NCBI GenBank assembly: GCA_030679035.1
Contig: JAUXTH010000194.1
Coordinates: 1-40,772 of the forward strand
From: Methylobacter sp.
GTDB lineage: Bacteria; Pseudomonadota; Gammaproteobacteria; Methylococcales; Methylomonadaceae
Direction: 5' to 3'
Length of the DNA stretch: 40,772 nucleotides
The position numbers were made by a program, and so were the translations under genes. Position 1 is the stretch's first letter; every line of letters begins with the position of its first letter. Positions 16,950 to 26,240 of this stretch are shown here, one piece after another. Below the pieces are notes generated by a model. That model saw only the letters and a list, made by a program, of their open reading frames with translations. It made no database searches and was not told the origin of the DNA.

Positions 16950-19322
16950 ATGTATTCACAAAATGAAGCTACTCTACAGTTACCGCCGCTGAATCCGTCC
17001 CGGATCGAAGAGCAGGGCGTCAGTATCCGCGATTATGTCGATCTGCTGATCGAAGGCAGAAAGATCGTTCTGATTACGTTGCTGTCGGTTCTGCTGGTGA
17101 CGGTGGTCTATTTGGTGTTTGCACCACGCACCTACAAGGCTGACGCGTTGTTACGGATCGACAAGAACAAGGCGCTGCTTGCCGCACCGCTCCGTAGCGA
17201 GGCGAACACAGCCTCGACTGAAGCCGATAATCCACGGGCGCAGCGTGAGGTGGAAATTCTCCGCTCGCGTTCAGTGCTCGGCAAAGTCGTGGAGGATCTG
17301 AACTTGATGGTGGAATATACACCCGATTATTTCCCCGTTATCGGAGAGATGTTGGCGCGCCGACATGACGCTCATGACGGGGTCGCAGGTTCATGGTGGG
17401 GATTCGGCCGTTGGGCTTGGGGCGGAGAAAAGCTGAAGATCGCAACCTTCAATGTGCCGGATCGTTATCTGGAAAAAGCGTTTACCCTGATCGCGCTGGA
17501 GGAAGGCCGGTTCCAGTTGCTGGACCCCAAGGATGAAGTCCTGGCCGAAGGGCAGATAGGCGAAACGCTGATAGCCGACATCGGCGAGACTGCGCCTGTG
17601 GTTTTTAAGCTCGCAGAGCTTGCGGCCCATCCCGGTACTCATTTTGAGATGACCCGGAAAACCTCGTTGGCAGCCATCGAAACCTTGCAAAAGGCTTTTT
17701 CGGTCAAGGAAGTTTCCAAGGACACGGATATTCTGAGTGTCGAGCTAAAGGGCAGTGAACCGGAGCAACTCGCTAAATCCGTCAACGACATCGCTAATAT
17801 TTATGTCAACGCGACAGTCAATTGGGAGTCTGCGGAAGCCTCGCAAAAACTGGGCTTTTTGGAAAGCCAGCTGCCTGTTGTTAAAGAACGCCTGGAAAAG
17901 GCGGAGCAGGGCTTGAGCGCCTACAGGCAAGAACATGGCGCGGTCGACATATCCGCCGAGGCCGAAATACTGCTCAAGCAGGCCTCCGAAATGGAGACTA
18001 TGAACATTCAACTCAAGCAAAAGTACGAAGAGCAGAATCAACGCCTGGAGGCCGCTCATCCGGATATGATCGCCACCAAGGCGCAAATCAAACGCATCGA
18101 CCAAAAGCTGGCGAATTTGGATAAACGGATTAAAGATTTGCCGCGCACTCAGCAGAACGTAGTGAGCCTGTCGCGGGATGTGCAGGTCAATACCGAGCTT
18201 TACACTTCGCTGTTGAATAGCGCCCAGGAACAGCGCATTGCCGCTGCCGGTTCGTTGGGTAACTCCCGCATCGTCGATTTTGCGGTGACCCCGGAAAAAC
18301 CGTATTGGCCGAAACCAAGCCTGTTGTTAGCCATCGCCACCTTGCTGGGCTTGAGTGCGGGATCGGCGCTGGTGTTCATGAGACACTCCTTGCAGCGTCA
18401 CGACAATTATCCGGCCTTGCTGGAATATCAGGTGGGCTTGCCGCTATTTGCCGCGATTCCGCATAGCAAAAAGCAGCGTCGGTTGGCGCGGCTTATGGAC
18501 CAGGGCAGGGAGCGTGAACCCGGCATTCTGGTCAGCCAGGATCCGCTCGATATTTCCGTGGAGTCGCTGCGCGGCCTGCGGACAACGCTGGAAGCGACTC
18601 TGGCCAGCGATGCAAGCAAAGTCATCATGGTCAGCAGTCCTGCGCCGAGCATGGGTAAATCCTTTGTCAGCACCAATCTTTCCGCATTGTTGGCGAGCAT
18701 TAAGAAACGCGTGTTGATCATCGATGCCGACATGCGCAACGGTCGGCTGCACGAAACGTTTTCCGTCGCCAAGGGACCGGGGCTTTCCGACCTGTTGGCA
18801 GGCACGGCCACGCTGGGCGAGGTTATCGTCAGCCTGCCCGATGTCGGCGTGGACTTGATACCTCGTGGAAGCATGGTGCTGAATCCTGCGGAATTGCTGG
18901 TTCTCGGCAATCTGGAGGAGACGCTTGAACAGTTGAAGAGCTTTTACAACCATATCGTGATCGATTCGCCGCCGATTTTGGGGGCCACGGACGCCGCCAT
19001 TATGGGCAAGTATGCCGACGCCACTTTCCTGGTGGTCAAGGAAGGCCGCTACACGGCGCAGGAATTGGAGGTCAGTTTCAGGCGTTTCCAACAGGTCGGT
19101 GTTAAACCGAATGGCTTCATTATCAACGATATGAAAGAAGGCTCGTCGTATTACCCTTATTACGGTTACGCCTACCACCGTAGCGATATGGAGTCCAATA
19201 TCCCGTCTGCATTTATGGCCGGATATCAGGCGGTGGGCGACTGGTTAGGAAAGCGCCAGGATCGCGACTATGTGCTTGCAGCAGAAGCTGTGGAACAGGT
19301 AGACGACCAGGTTCAGTTATAA
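16950..19322 (+). CDS. wzc: Tyrosine autokinase and chain-length regulator, Wzc/EpsB family
   Basis: This is a bacterial tyrosine kinase fused to a Wzz-type co-polymerase. It has a cytoplasmic lead, TM1 at about residues 35-56, a periplasmic Wzz/GNVR region with coiled coil, TM2 at about 450-470, and a cytoplasmic BY-kinase domain. Walker A is SSPAPSMGKSF (Lys570), Walker A' is VLIIDADMRNGR and Walker B is HIVIDSPP. The C-terminal region has a tyrosine cluster (Tyr734, 735, 737, 738, 740, 742), the usual autophosphorylation sites. It controls polymer length and export together with Wza. No partner Wzb phosphatase gene is visible in the window. Its stop is one base before the next start. Confidence 0.94.
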   Translation: MYSQNEATLQLPPLNPSRIEEQGVSIRDYVDLLIEGRKIVLITLLSVLLVTVVYLVFAPRTYKADALLRIDKNKALLAAPLRSEANTASTEADNPRAQREVEILRSRSVLGKVVEDLNLMVEYTPDYFPVIGEMLARRHDAHDGVAGSWWGFGRWAWGGEKLKIATFNVPDRYLEKAFTLIALEEGRFQLLDPKDEVLAEGQIGETLIADIGETAPVVFKLAELAAHPGTHFEMTRKTSLAAIETLQKAFSVKEVSKDTDILSVELKGSEPEQLAKSVNDIANIYVNATVNWESAEASQKLGFLESQLPVVKERLEKAEQGLSAYRQEHGAVDISAEAEILLKQASEMETMNIQLKQKYEEQNQRLEAAHPDMIATKAQIKRIDQKLANLDKRIKDLPRTQQNVVSLSRDVQVNTELYTSLLNSAQEQRIAAAGSLGNSRIVDFAVTPEKPYWPKPSLLLAIATLLGLSAGSALVFMRHSLQRHDNYPALLEYQVGLPLFAAIPHSKKQRRLARLMDQGREREPGILVSQDPLDISVESLRGLRTTLEATLASDASKVIMVSSPAPSMGKSFVSTNLSALLASIKKRVLIIDADMRNGRLHETFSVAKGPGLSDLLAGTATLGEVIVSLPDVGVDLIPRGSMVLNPAELLVLGNLEETLEQLKSFYNHIVIDSPPILGATDAAIMGKYADATFLVVKEGRYTAQELEVSFRRFQQVGVKPNGFIINDMKEGSSYYPYYGYAYHRSDMESNIPSAFMAGYQAVGDWLGKRQDRDYVLAAEAVEQVDDQVQL

Positions 19323-19323
19323 G

Positions 19324-20574
19324 ATGAAAATTCGTTTCGAAAAAGACTTGCCGGTTCTGTTGTTCGCGCTGGTCAGTGTGTCGACGCTGGCTTCTTTGCC
19401 TCAGGTCGAGTCGGCCTGGACAGGGGTGAAGGAGGTTTACGGCGAGCAGGATTTCGGTTTGCGTATCCTGCGCGAGGCGATGCTGGTGGTGCTGGTGGCT
19501 TACGCGTTTTTTGAACCGCGCTTGCGGAACGGGGCATTGTCCAGCACGGTGTTAGCTTTTTTGGGCGTTGTCGCCACCTATGTGTTGTTTGAGATTGGCT
19601 ATGCGCTGTATCTGGATCTGCCGTTGGTGGTGCCGATGGCGGGCCTGCGCGTTTTCGAATACCTGCCGCTGGCATTGATCGGGTTCGTGACCAGCCGGTT
19701 GGGCGCGGGCGAATATATTATCAATCGGTTCGCGCATTATCTTCGCTATTACATCGCTCTCCAGGCCGTGTTGGCGATAGCGCAGGCGTTGTGGGCGCCG
19801 CCTTTGTTCGGGGTGTCATTCTTTGGCGGCGGACGGCCGTTCGGAACCTTTGTCAGTCCCAACCTGTTTGGTGCAACCATGGCGACTTGCGCACTGTTGT
19901 TCTCGCTGGTTCCGGCGATGGGCAAGTGGGTGGCTGTCAGCGTATTTTTGGCTTTGCTGAGCGGCTCGCGGACTGCGTTCATCAGTTCTTTGCTGGTGGT
20001 TTATTTCCAGGTTTATGCGGTGCTCCGTCCCCGCGATCGTTGGGCTTTGGTCATGCCGGCGCCGATACTTGCGGTGGGTGCGCTGTTGCTGGCGTCAAGC
20101 CCTTTGCTCAGCGGACGCGACGACGCCGATCCAACCCAAGACGGCCGTATAGACTTGTGGCAGCGGGTGTTTTCAGAGCAAGTACACGGCCCTGCGGATT
20201 TGCTGTTCGGCTGGGGCCTGGGGCTGAGCTCCAATACGATCAATATTCTCTATGGCGCCGAACATTTTAAGGGGCAATTCGATTCCGACAGCCTTTATTT
20301 ATATCTGCTGAACGGTTATGGCCTGATCGGCTTGCTGGCGTATTTATTCCTTTTATGGTCAACGACAAGGACGTCTGTCCATCCCAGCAAGGGAGTGGTG
20401 GTGATGTTCATCTTCGTTGCCGGGCTGACATTCAATATGTGGGAGTATTTTCCGCAAAACGCGATGTTGATGTATCTCTGGGGAATGGTATTAGGCAGTG
20501 GGTATCAGTTGGTTTCGTCCTCACCGCAGGCTAGCCCGGCAGTATCGGGTTCGTATTACCGTCGCCCGTCCTGA
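19324..20574 (+). CDS. wzy: O-antigen ligase/Wzy-like polymerase
   Basis: This 416-residue inner-membrane protein has about 10-11 hydrophobic segments and a large loop with the superfamily features SGSRTAF and DGRIDLWQRVFSE followed by GWGLG and a GLIGLLAY segment. It fits the Wzy_C/O-antigen ligase superfamily. In this setting, between wzc and wzx, it is most likely the polymerase that joins repeat units on the periplasmic side. It follows wzc with a one-base gap, so translation is probably coupled. Sequence conservation in this family is low and the choice of polymerase over ligase is from context. Confidence 0.85.
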   Translation: MKIRFEKDLPVLLFALVSVSTLASLPQVESAWTGVKEVYGEQDFGLRILREAMLVVLVAYAFFEPRLRNGALSSTVLAFLGVVATYVLFEIGYALYLDLPLVVPMAGLRVFEYLPLALIGFVTSRLGAGEYIINRFAHYLRYYIALQAVLAIAQALWAPPLFGVSFFGGGRPFGTFVSPNLFGATMATCALLFSLVPAMGKWVAVSVFLALLSGSRTAFISSLLVVYFQVYAVLRPRDRWALVMPAPILAVGALLLASSPLLSGRDDADPTQDGRIDLWQRVFSEQVHGPADLLFGWGLGLSSNTINILYGAEHFKGQFDSDSLYLYLLNGYGLIGLLAYLFLLWSTTRTSVHPSKGVVVMFIFVAGLTFNMWEYFPQNAMLMYLWGMVLGSGYQLVSSSPQASPAVSGSYYRRPS

Positions 20575-20591
20575 CAAAAAGGAAAAGAGCC

Positions 20592-21911
20592 ATGTTCGGA
20601 CTATTGAAAGAAAGACGATTATTCGGTGACGCGTTTTGGGCGCTGTTTGGGCAACTGGCGTCTGCCATTGCATTGTTGGCGGGTACTCGAGTCCTGACCG
20701 AACTGGTAACGCCGGGCATTTACGGCCAAGCCGCTTTGTTGAATGGTTTTGTGGCGCTGGGCGTTACGCTGTTTTCCTATCCTTTTATTTGCGCCGGCAT
20801 GAGGATCTTGCCGGAGTGCCTGAATAAAGGGGAGCGTGCAGCTTTATACGGCGTTGTGACCAGACTGACTGTTCGAGCAACGGCGTTGGCGATAGCGCTG
20901 CTAGTGTTGGGCGGCGTTGGCTATAGCTATTTTTCGCACAGCGATGTTGGGCTGTTTATGCTGGCAGGCGTCCTTCTGGTCGTAACAGTCCGGCGCGAAC
21001 TGGGTATACAGCTACTGATCGGTGAGCGTAAGCATCGCGGCGCAAGTTTGTGGCAGACCACTGACAGCATCCTGCGTCCATTGTTGGCGATCGCATTGGT
21101 ATGGTGGGGAGGTCAAAAGGCTGAGTGGCTGTTACTGGGTTACATCTTGGCAATCATGGTCTCGAATACGGCGTGGTCGTTAGCGTTGGGCGCTAAGCCT
21201 GACAAAAACAAGCGTCCCATCATCACCCGTGATTTCAGGGTTGATGTGTGGGCCTATGCCTTGCCGCTAATCCCAGTGGAATTGATATTTTGGGTGAATG
21301 GTTTGGGGGATCGGTATGTGATCGGCTATTTGATGACGGCTGCGGAGGTGGGTTTATATGCGGCGACTTACATGATCATCAACGAGGCGTTTAACCGCAG
21401 CGCAATGGTCTTGTTGCGCACCTTTCAGCCGGTTTATTTCCAGTCCTGTTCCGAAAACCGGATCAAGGAAAGATTTAAGATTTTATGGATATGGATAGGG
21501 TGTGTTGTTGCGTTAGGGATTATCGGCGTATCGCTAGTGCTTATGACCAAGGACTGGGTCGCATCGGTGCTGCTCGCAAAATCCTATCATTCGGCGGTTG
21601 AGTTGATGCCCGCCATCGCTGTCGGCTGTGCGCTGCATGCCTTTGGAACCGTGGTGTCTCAACCGCTGCTGGCTAACAAACGGACACGGTTGTTATTGCT
21701 GGGGCGCATATGCGGGGCGGTGACCGCTGCCATCAGCATTCCGCTGATGGTGAAAAATTACGGTTTGCCCGGCGCTGCGATGGCCAATCCGGTCTATTTC
21801 GGTGTTGAGGCGTTGGTTTTGGCAATGCTGGCCAAACCCTGGCGGAGCGTCGGCGCAGTTTATGACGGGCAGCCGGAACAGGAGAGCTCAAGTCGCGAGG
21901 TTACGGTTTGA
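20592..21911 (+). CDS. wzx: Wzx-type lipid-linked repeat-unit flippase
   Basis: This 439-residue protein has 12 or so membrane segments and the polysaccharide-transporter (MOP) plan: an N-terminal FGQLASAIALLAGTRVLTELVTPGIYGQAALL segment, charged residues within helices, and the repeated GLYAATYMIINEAFNRSAM type of motif at about residue 250. It would flip undecaprenyl-linked repeat units across the inner membrane for Wzy. A purine-rich AAAAGGAAAAG lies just upstream of the start. It follows wzy by 17 bases in the same apparent operon. Confidence 0.9.
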   Translation: MFGLLKERRLFGDAFWALFGQLASAIALLAGTRVLTELVTPGIYGQAALLNGFVALGVTLFSYPFICAGMRILPECLNKGERAALYGVVTRLTVRATALAIALLVLGGVGYSYFSHSDVGLFMLAGVLLVVTVRRELGIQLLIGERKHRGASLWQTTDSILRPLLAIALVWWGGQKAEWLLLGYILAIMVSNTAWSLALGAKPDKNKRPIITRDFRVDVWAYALPLIPVELIFWVNGLGDRYVIGYLMTAAEVGLYAATYMIINEAFNRSAMVLLRTFQPVYFQSCSENRIKERFKILWIWIGCVVALGIIGVSLVLMTKDWVASVLLAKSYHSAVELMPAIAVGCALHAFGTVVSQPLLANKRTRLLLLGRICGAVTAAISIPLMVKNYGLPGAAMANPVYFGVEALVLAMLAKPWRSVGAVYDGQPEQESSSREVTV

Positions 21912-21942
21912 GGGTGCAGCTATCCAGAAAAGTGCGTTGCTA

Positions 21943-21966
21943 GTTCCCAAGCTGGAGCTTGGGAAC
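21943..21966. repeat. Palindromic repeat, family A (copy 2)
   Basis: This has the same arms as the copy at 12386, with centre TGGA in place of TCCA, which is the same palindrome read from the other strand. It lies between wzx and the methyltransferase and could attenuate transcription there. Confidence 0.8.
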
Positions 21967-22041
21967 CAGCGCAACTTTTAATTTTGTTTCCGGCTTGTCC
22001 GCTTAGGCGATTTACCAAAGAGAAATATAAAGAGGAATACT

Positions 22042-22986
22042 ATGACATATGCAACAGCAGTTTCAGGAATCTATGGCGATATTTTACGCGAATGCGTGGC
22101 CTGTAGGGCTGAGAAAATAAGATTTTGGCGCCAGAAAAACTTCCACTATACCCAAAGCGCCAGCCACAAGGAGTTTCACATATACCGCTGCGAAAGCTGT
22201 GGAACCGGGTTCTTAAACCGGCCTCCGCATGTGCAATGGCTGCAATCCATTTATCAATACTCAGGCCAAGCGTTGACCCAAGAGATAACGCTGGAGGAGG
22301 TGTTGGCTAGAGAGGTCGAGCTGCCCAATTGCAAGGTGGACGCCGAGCGCATGAGTCAGCAAGCCCATCTGTTCAACAACTCGGGCAATGATCGGGCATT
22401 GGATATTGGCTCGGGCTTCGGTTTTTACACGCAGGCGCTTAGAAAAGCGGGCTATCGGACGGTCAGCATCAATCCGGGCAAATACGAAAACGAAGTGTTC
22501 AGGAAAATGAACGGCGATGAGCCGCTTGCGGTGATGTTTGAAGATTACCCAGTATCCGAATCATTTGGCGTGGTGATGATGTCGCAGGTATTGGAGCATC
22601 TGCTCGAACCGGATAACGCGATAAGCAAGGTGGCAGGTCTGTTGGCTTCGGGCGGCGTTTTGGCTTGCGCGGTACCTAATTACGATTCGTTTTTAGTCAA
22701 GTTGTTGGGCACCAAGGATAACGCTTGTTTATGGGTGCCGGAGCATGTCAATTATTTTACCGAGAATGGCTTAAAAGCGTTGATGGAGAGAAATGGCTTC
22801 CGGGTCGTTAAGGTGGAGCAGATAACCCGAATCCCATTCAACGCGCTATCCAAAAGGCTGCGACTGACAGGAAAACCGGCCGCTGTAGCTGACGGGTTGG
22901 TAAATTTTTTACAGGCCCCGTTTGCCGGATTGATGCATTATTTCGGGCTGGGCATCTACATCAATTTATATGCGGTGAAGAAATAA
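22042..22986 (+). CDS. SAM-dependent methyltransferase with zinc ribbon
   Basis: The start has AAAGAGGAAT upstream. A zinc-ribbon-like set of four Cys (18, 21, 50 and 53) opens the protein. A class I SAM-binding fold follows with motif I ALDIGSGFGFY at about residues 119-129, motif II/III VVMMSQVLEHLLEPD, and a later LWVPEHVNYFTENGLKALMERNGF segment typical of Methyltransf_11/23 proteins. This domain pair is found in sugar C-methyltransferases and related enzymes of polysaccharide loci. It likely methylates a sugar nucleotide or the growing lipid-linked glycan. The exact substrate cannot be read from the sequence. Confidence 0.82.
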   Translation: MTYATAVSGIYGDILRECVACRAEKIRFWRQKNFHYTQSASHKEFHIYRCESCGTGFLNRPPHVQWLQSIYQYSGQALTQEITLEEVLAREVELPNCKVDAERMSQQAHLFNNSGNDRALDIGSGFGFYTQALRKAGYRTVSINPGKYENEVFRKMNGDEPLAVMFEDYPVSESFGVVMMSQVLEHLLEPDNAISKVAGLLASGGVLACAVPNYDSFLVKLLGTKDNACLWVPEHVNYFTENGLKALMERNGFRVVKVEQITRIPFNALSKRLRLTGKPAAVADGLVNFLQAPFAGLMHYFGLGIYINLYAVKK

Positions 22987-22998
22987 AAAAGCGTTAGA

Positions 22999-23145
22999 TA
23001 AATGGAACACGGATGCCAACAGTAGGTGCCTCTAGGCGACACGGATTAAACGGATAAACACTGATTTAAAAGCTTAAACAAACTTGCTCGGACTAAAAAT
23101 CCGTTTAAATCCGTCCTATCTGTGTCATCCGTGTTCTATCGAATA
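22999..23145. repeat. MITE-like element with inverted ends
   Basis: Outer arms GAACACGGATG and CATCCGTGTTC are reverse complements. Inside, a second imperfect pair follows (GACACGGATTAAACGG against CCGTTTAAATCCG and CTGTGTC). The whole intergenic space between the methyltransferase and the next glycosyltransferase consists of this structure. It looks like a small non-coding mobile or repeat element. No second copy is present in the window. Confidence 0.5.
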
Positions 23146-23177
23146 CATAGTCACCAATAAATTTTAAACGAGTCATT

Positions 23178-23960
23178 ATGTTAACCATTGTTATTTTGAC
23201 CAAGAACGAGCAAGTCAACCTTCCTGGTTGTCTGGCGGCTATCCCCGAGCGCTATCCGATTGTGATTGTGGACTCGGGAAGTACCGATAATACGGTTGCG
23301 ATCGCCAATAGCCGAGGTTGCAGAGTTTATACGAATCCATGGCCCGGCTTTGCCGAGCAACGCAACTTTGCGATCAAGCAATGCGATATAAATACGCCCT
23401 GGATATTGTTCGTCGATGCTGACGAAATCTACCCTCAGTCATTTTACGACTGGTTTGAATCCGGGATGGCGGTCGCTGATTCTTTTGATGTGCTGATGGT
23501 GCCGTCGATACTTTATCTTCGCGGCAAGCGTCTGAGCCATGCGCCCGGCTATCCCATTTATCACCCAAGACTGGTGCGCAGGGAAACGGTCAGCTTTGTC
23601 CGCAACCACACCGGGCATGGCGAAGCCGTGATTAATACCTGCCGGATCGGCTATTCGGCTATTCCGTATGAACACTATTTCTATCATGGCGAGATCATCG
23701 AATGGATGCATAAACATGTCGATAAGGCCGCGCAGGAAGTGCAGCTCCAGCCTACAACGGGTGCAGTGATGACGACACGCGGGCGGCTAAGCGTGTTATT
23801 GGGGCGGTCCTGGGTCAGGGTTATTGCCCGTTTTTTATACCACTTCGTATTCCGAGGCGGGTTTTTGGATGGCGCTGCGGGCCTGGAATTTGCGCTGATG
23901 TTTACTTGGTATGAAGCAACGATCTATTTACAAGCAAAAGCCGGTATTCAGGCAAGGTGA
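23178..23960 (+). CDS. Family 2 glycosyltransferase (WaaE-like)
   Basis: The GT-A fold opens with LTIVILTKNEQVNLPGCLAAI and VIVDSGSTDNTVAIA. The metal-binding DxD-type motif is FVDADEIYP at about residues 75-83. The later HPRLVRR..VSFVRNHTGHGEAVI region and the C-terminal helix with a membrane-proximal hydrophobic segment (LDGAAGLEFALMFTWYEATIYLQ) resemble LPS-core type WaaE/KdtX glycosyltransferases. The enzyme probably adds one sugar to the undecaprenyl-linked repeat unit on the cytoplasmic face. It overlaps or abuts the next gene. Confidence 0.88.
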   Translation: MLTIVILTKNEQVNLPGCLAAIPERYPIVIVDSGSTDNTVAIANSRGCRVYTNPWPGFAEQRNFAIKQCDINTPWILFVDADEIYPQSFYDWFESGMAVADSFDVLMVPSILYLRGKRLSHAPGYPIYHPRLVRRETVSFVRNHTGHGEAVINTCRIGYSAIPYEHYFYHGEIIEWMHKHVDKAAQEVQLQPTTGAVMTTRGRLSVLLGRSWVRVIARFLYHFVFRGGFLDGAAGLEFALMFTWYEATIYLQAKAGIQAR

Positions 23961-23965
23961 TTAAT

Positions 23966-24820
23966 ATGAAAGTTTCGTTGGTTTTAGCAACGCTGGGAAG
24001 AGACTGGGAATTGGCTGTTTTGTTGAAGTCCCTGATGAACCAAACCTATAAAGATTTTGAGTTGATCATCATTGATCAAAACAAGGACGGTAGAATCGAC
24101 GCCCTCGTCGAACCGGTCATCAGCAGCCTTAATGTGAAGCATGTGAAAGTGGATTTTACCGGTAACGCCAGGGCCAGGGACTACGGAATAGGTTTGGCCC
24201 AGGGCAGAATAGTTGCGTTTCCCGATGACGATTGTGCCTATGATAAGGATGTCCTGAAAAAAGTAGTCGCCGAGTTTAAAAGGCGCCCGAATCTATCGAT
24301 CCTGGTGGCGGGTTCGTATGATTTTTCCTCCAGCCGATTCAGCATCGGTGTGAACAGTAACAATGCCCAGTATTTTTCGCGTTTTAAGATGATGGGGGTG
24401 GAGTTCACGCACTTCTTTGATCGGAAAAAAATTGACAGCAAGCTCTTCCACCTGGATCACGACTTCGGGATCGGTTCCAAATATTCTGGGGGAGAAGGTT
24501 TTGAACTTTTGTATCGTTTGCTTCGGGCCGGTAGTACTGCATTTTATACCCCGGAAATAAAGATTTATCACCCGGATAAAGATCACTACAAGCTGGGAAC
24601 CGGAAGAATGCTGATGTATTCCACGGGGATTGGCGCTTACATCAGAAAATTCGCCAATCAGCAGGATGTGTTCATGCTGTATTACATCGTTCGCAAGATG
24701 TTTGTCGCGCCCATCCTGAAAATGATTCTTGCTTTGGTTTTATTGAACCCGAAAAAGCTGGCTTATTCCTTTTACAACCTCGTCGGTATCTGGCGCGGGT
24801 TCTTGGCGTATGGAAGGTAA
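23966..24820 (+). CDS. Family 2 glycosyltransferase
   Basis: I use ATG 23966. A GTG at 23957 inside the previous gene is also in frame. The GT-A core is visible as VSLVLATLGRDWELAVLLKSLMNQTYKDFELIIIDQ, with the metal-binding motif FPDDDCAYD at about residue 90 (numbered from the GTG) and a later acidic site GGEGFELLYRLLRAG. A hydrophobic C-terminal segment (FVAPILKMILALVLL) suggests membrane association. The gene is somewhat richer in A and T than its neighbours. The product adds a sugar to the repeat unit; donor and acceptor are unknown. Confidence 0.88.
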   Translation: MKVSLVLATLGRDWELAVLLKSLMNQTYKDFELIIIDQNKDGRIDALVEPVISSLNVKHVKVDFTGNARARDYGIGLAQGRIVAFPDDDCAYDKDVLKKVVAEFKRRPNLSILVAGSYDFSSSRFSIGVNSNNAQYFSRFKMMGVEFTHFFDRKKIDSKLFHLDHDFGIGSKYSGGEGFELLYRLLRAGSTAFYTPEIKIYHPDKDHYKLGTGRMLMYSTGIGAYIRKFANQQDVFMLYYIVRKMFVAPILKMILALVLLNPKKLAYSFYNLVGIWRGFLAYGR

Positions 24821-24862
24821 CTATGATGAGAACAAAACTGTCGACAACACGGGTCTGTGCTA

Positions 24863-25013
24863 GTTCCCAAGCTCCAGCTTGGGAATTCGGTGTGGGAAGC
24901 TCCAGCTTCCCGTCTCGCGAAGCTGCGACTGCATGGATGCAGGAGGTAGAGCAACGCAGGGAGCAGTTGCCGAGAGCTTCGACTTCTGGGTTCCCAAGCT
25001 GGAGCTTGGGAAC
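24863..25013. repeat. Compound repeat block: family A copies 3 and 4 plus a shorter hairpin
   Basis: Two family A palindromes lie at 24863-24886 and 24990-25013. A third, shorter palindrome GGGAAGCTCCAGCTTCCC is at 24894-24911. The pair brackets about 100 bases, and the whole sits in the 220-base gap between two glycosyltransferase genes. A short open frame starting at 24823 runs through the block but reads repeat sequence only, so it is not called as a gene. Confidence 0.75.
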
Positions 25014-25040
25014 CAGCGTAAGTGATTCAGGAGAAATACT

Positions 25041-26240
25041 ATGAATGTAGGTATCGTTACCACACATATACCGCCGGCTAAAGGTTACGGCGGGGTGTCC
25101 GTCACCGCCGGCGTTTTGACCAAAGCCTGGGCGGAACGGGGACACAAGATGGCGCTGGTCGCGTCCGACGAGTCGATAGCAGCTCGCTTACGGCCCGAGC
25201 AGGTGCGTCTTGGCGAACAGGTGGATGTCAGGCTCTATCATTGCTATGGATTCAGGCGCTGGGGCTTTGGGCTGGGCGCTATTTCCGAGCTGTTTAAATT
25301 ATGCCTGCAAGCGCCGGTGGTCTATATCCACGGCATTGCAACCTGGCCGTCTACGCTGGCGGCTGTTTTTTGCACCCTGTTGCGTCGCCCGTTCATGGTG
25401 GCCGTGCATGGAGGATTGATGCCTGAGCATGTTGATCTGATACGGCGGGAGAAACCGCATAAATGGCTGTTCTATAAATTGCTGACCTTTCCGACCCTGC
25501 GCCGGGCCATCGCCGTGCATTGCACCAGCGACACCGAGGCCGAAGGCGTACGCAACGTGCTCGGCGAAGACGCCCGCATCCTGCTGGTTCCGAACGGCAT
25601 CGACAGCCGTGATATTAAGGTAGCTAAATATCCAGCTGGCGAAGGCATGAAGCTTTGCTTCCTGGGGCACGTTCAGCAGGAAAAAGGCATCAATGCCTTT
25701 ATCAGGGCATGGCTGAAAGTTCGGAATCCTGAGGATAGGCTGGTGATTGCAGGCCGTAGCGTGGACGGCGATTATTTCGAAGAGTTTCAGACACTGGTCG
25801 AACAGGCCCAAGGCGCTATCAGTTATCGCGGCTACCTGGAGCGCGGCGAAGTCATGGACTTGTTAGCGTCCAGCCATTTCCTGGTGTTGCCTTCGGGCTT
25901 GGAAGAGGCTGGCGGAATGCGAGAGAACTTCGGCAATGTGGTGGCCGAAGCCATGGCCGCGGGACGCCCGGTATTGGTTGCAAGAGGCTTGGCATGGGAC
26001 CATCTGGGATCGATTGGGGCCGGTTTCGTTTTCGATAGAACCGAGGCTTCCGTGTGCGAGGTGCTGCGTAAAGCTCAATCGCTGGAGTACTGGGAGTGGG
26101 GGCGGATGTCGTGGAATGCCCGGCACTACGTCGAACAACAGCTTGACCCGATCAAACTGGGAGATCAGGTCTGGCAGGTGTTGAAGAGACCTGACCAAGC
26201 CAATCTGTCGCAGTCACTGGTCGCGGGGTCTTCACTATGA
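25041..26240 (+). CDS. Family 4 glycosyltransferase (GT-B)
   Basis: The start has CAGGAGAAAT upstream. The N-terminal GT-B half begins with MNVGIVTTHIPPAKGYGGVSVTAGVLTKAWAERGH. The C-terminal donor domain has LVPNGIDSRDI, LCFLGHVQQEKGINAFIRAW and the EX7E motif region LEEAGGMRENFGNVVAEAMAAGRPVLV. It is a retaining nucleotide-sugar transferase of the GT4 type, acting on the cytoplasmic side on the lipid-linked intermediate. Its last four bases overlap the next start (ATGA), so the two are coupled. Confidence 0.92.
   Translation: MNVGIVTTHIPPAKGYGGVSVTAGVLTKAWAERGHKMALVASDESIAARLRPEQVRLGEQVDVRLYHCYGFRRWGFGLGAISELFKLCLQAPVVYIHGIATWPSTLAAVFCTLLRRPFMVAVHGGLMPEHVDLIRREKPHKWLFYKLLTFPTLRRAIAVHCTSDTEAEGVRNVLGEDARILLVPNGIDSRDIKVAKYPAGEGMKLCFLGHVQQEKGINAFIRAWLKVRNPEDRLVIAGRSVDGDYFEEFQTLVEQAQGAISYRGYLERGEVMDLLASSHFLVLPSGLEEAGGMRENFGNVVAEAMAAGRPVLVARGLAWDHLGSIGAGFVFDRTEASVCEVLRKAQSLEYWEWGRMSWNARHYVEQQLDPIKLGDQVWQVLKRPDQANLSQSLVAGSSL

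Noticed and set aside
18444-19178. Minus-strand open frame (244 codons) opposite the Wzc kinase domain
   Set aside because: It lies opposite the Walker motifs and tyrosine cluster of wzc and has no domain of its own.
24863-25013. Possible CRISPR array because of repeated palindromes
   Set aside because: Only two or three copies with no regular spacing, no unique spacers of constant size and no cas genes.
24823-25044. Short plus-strand frame (73 codons) between two glycosyltransferases
   Set aside because: Most of its codons are family A palindromes, so it is a translation of repeats.
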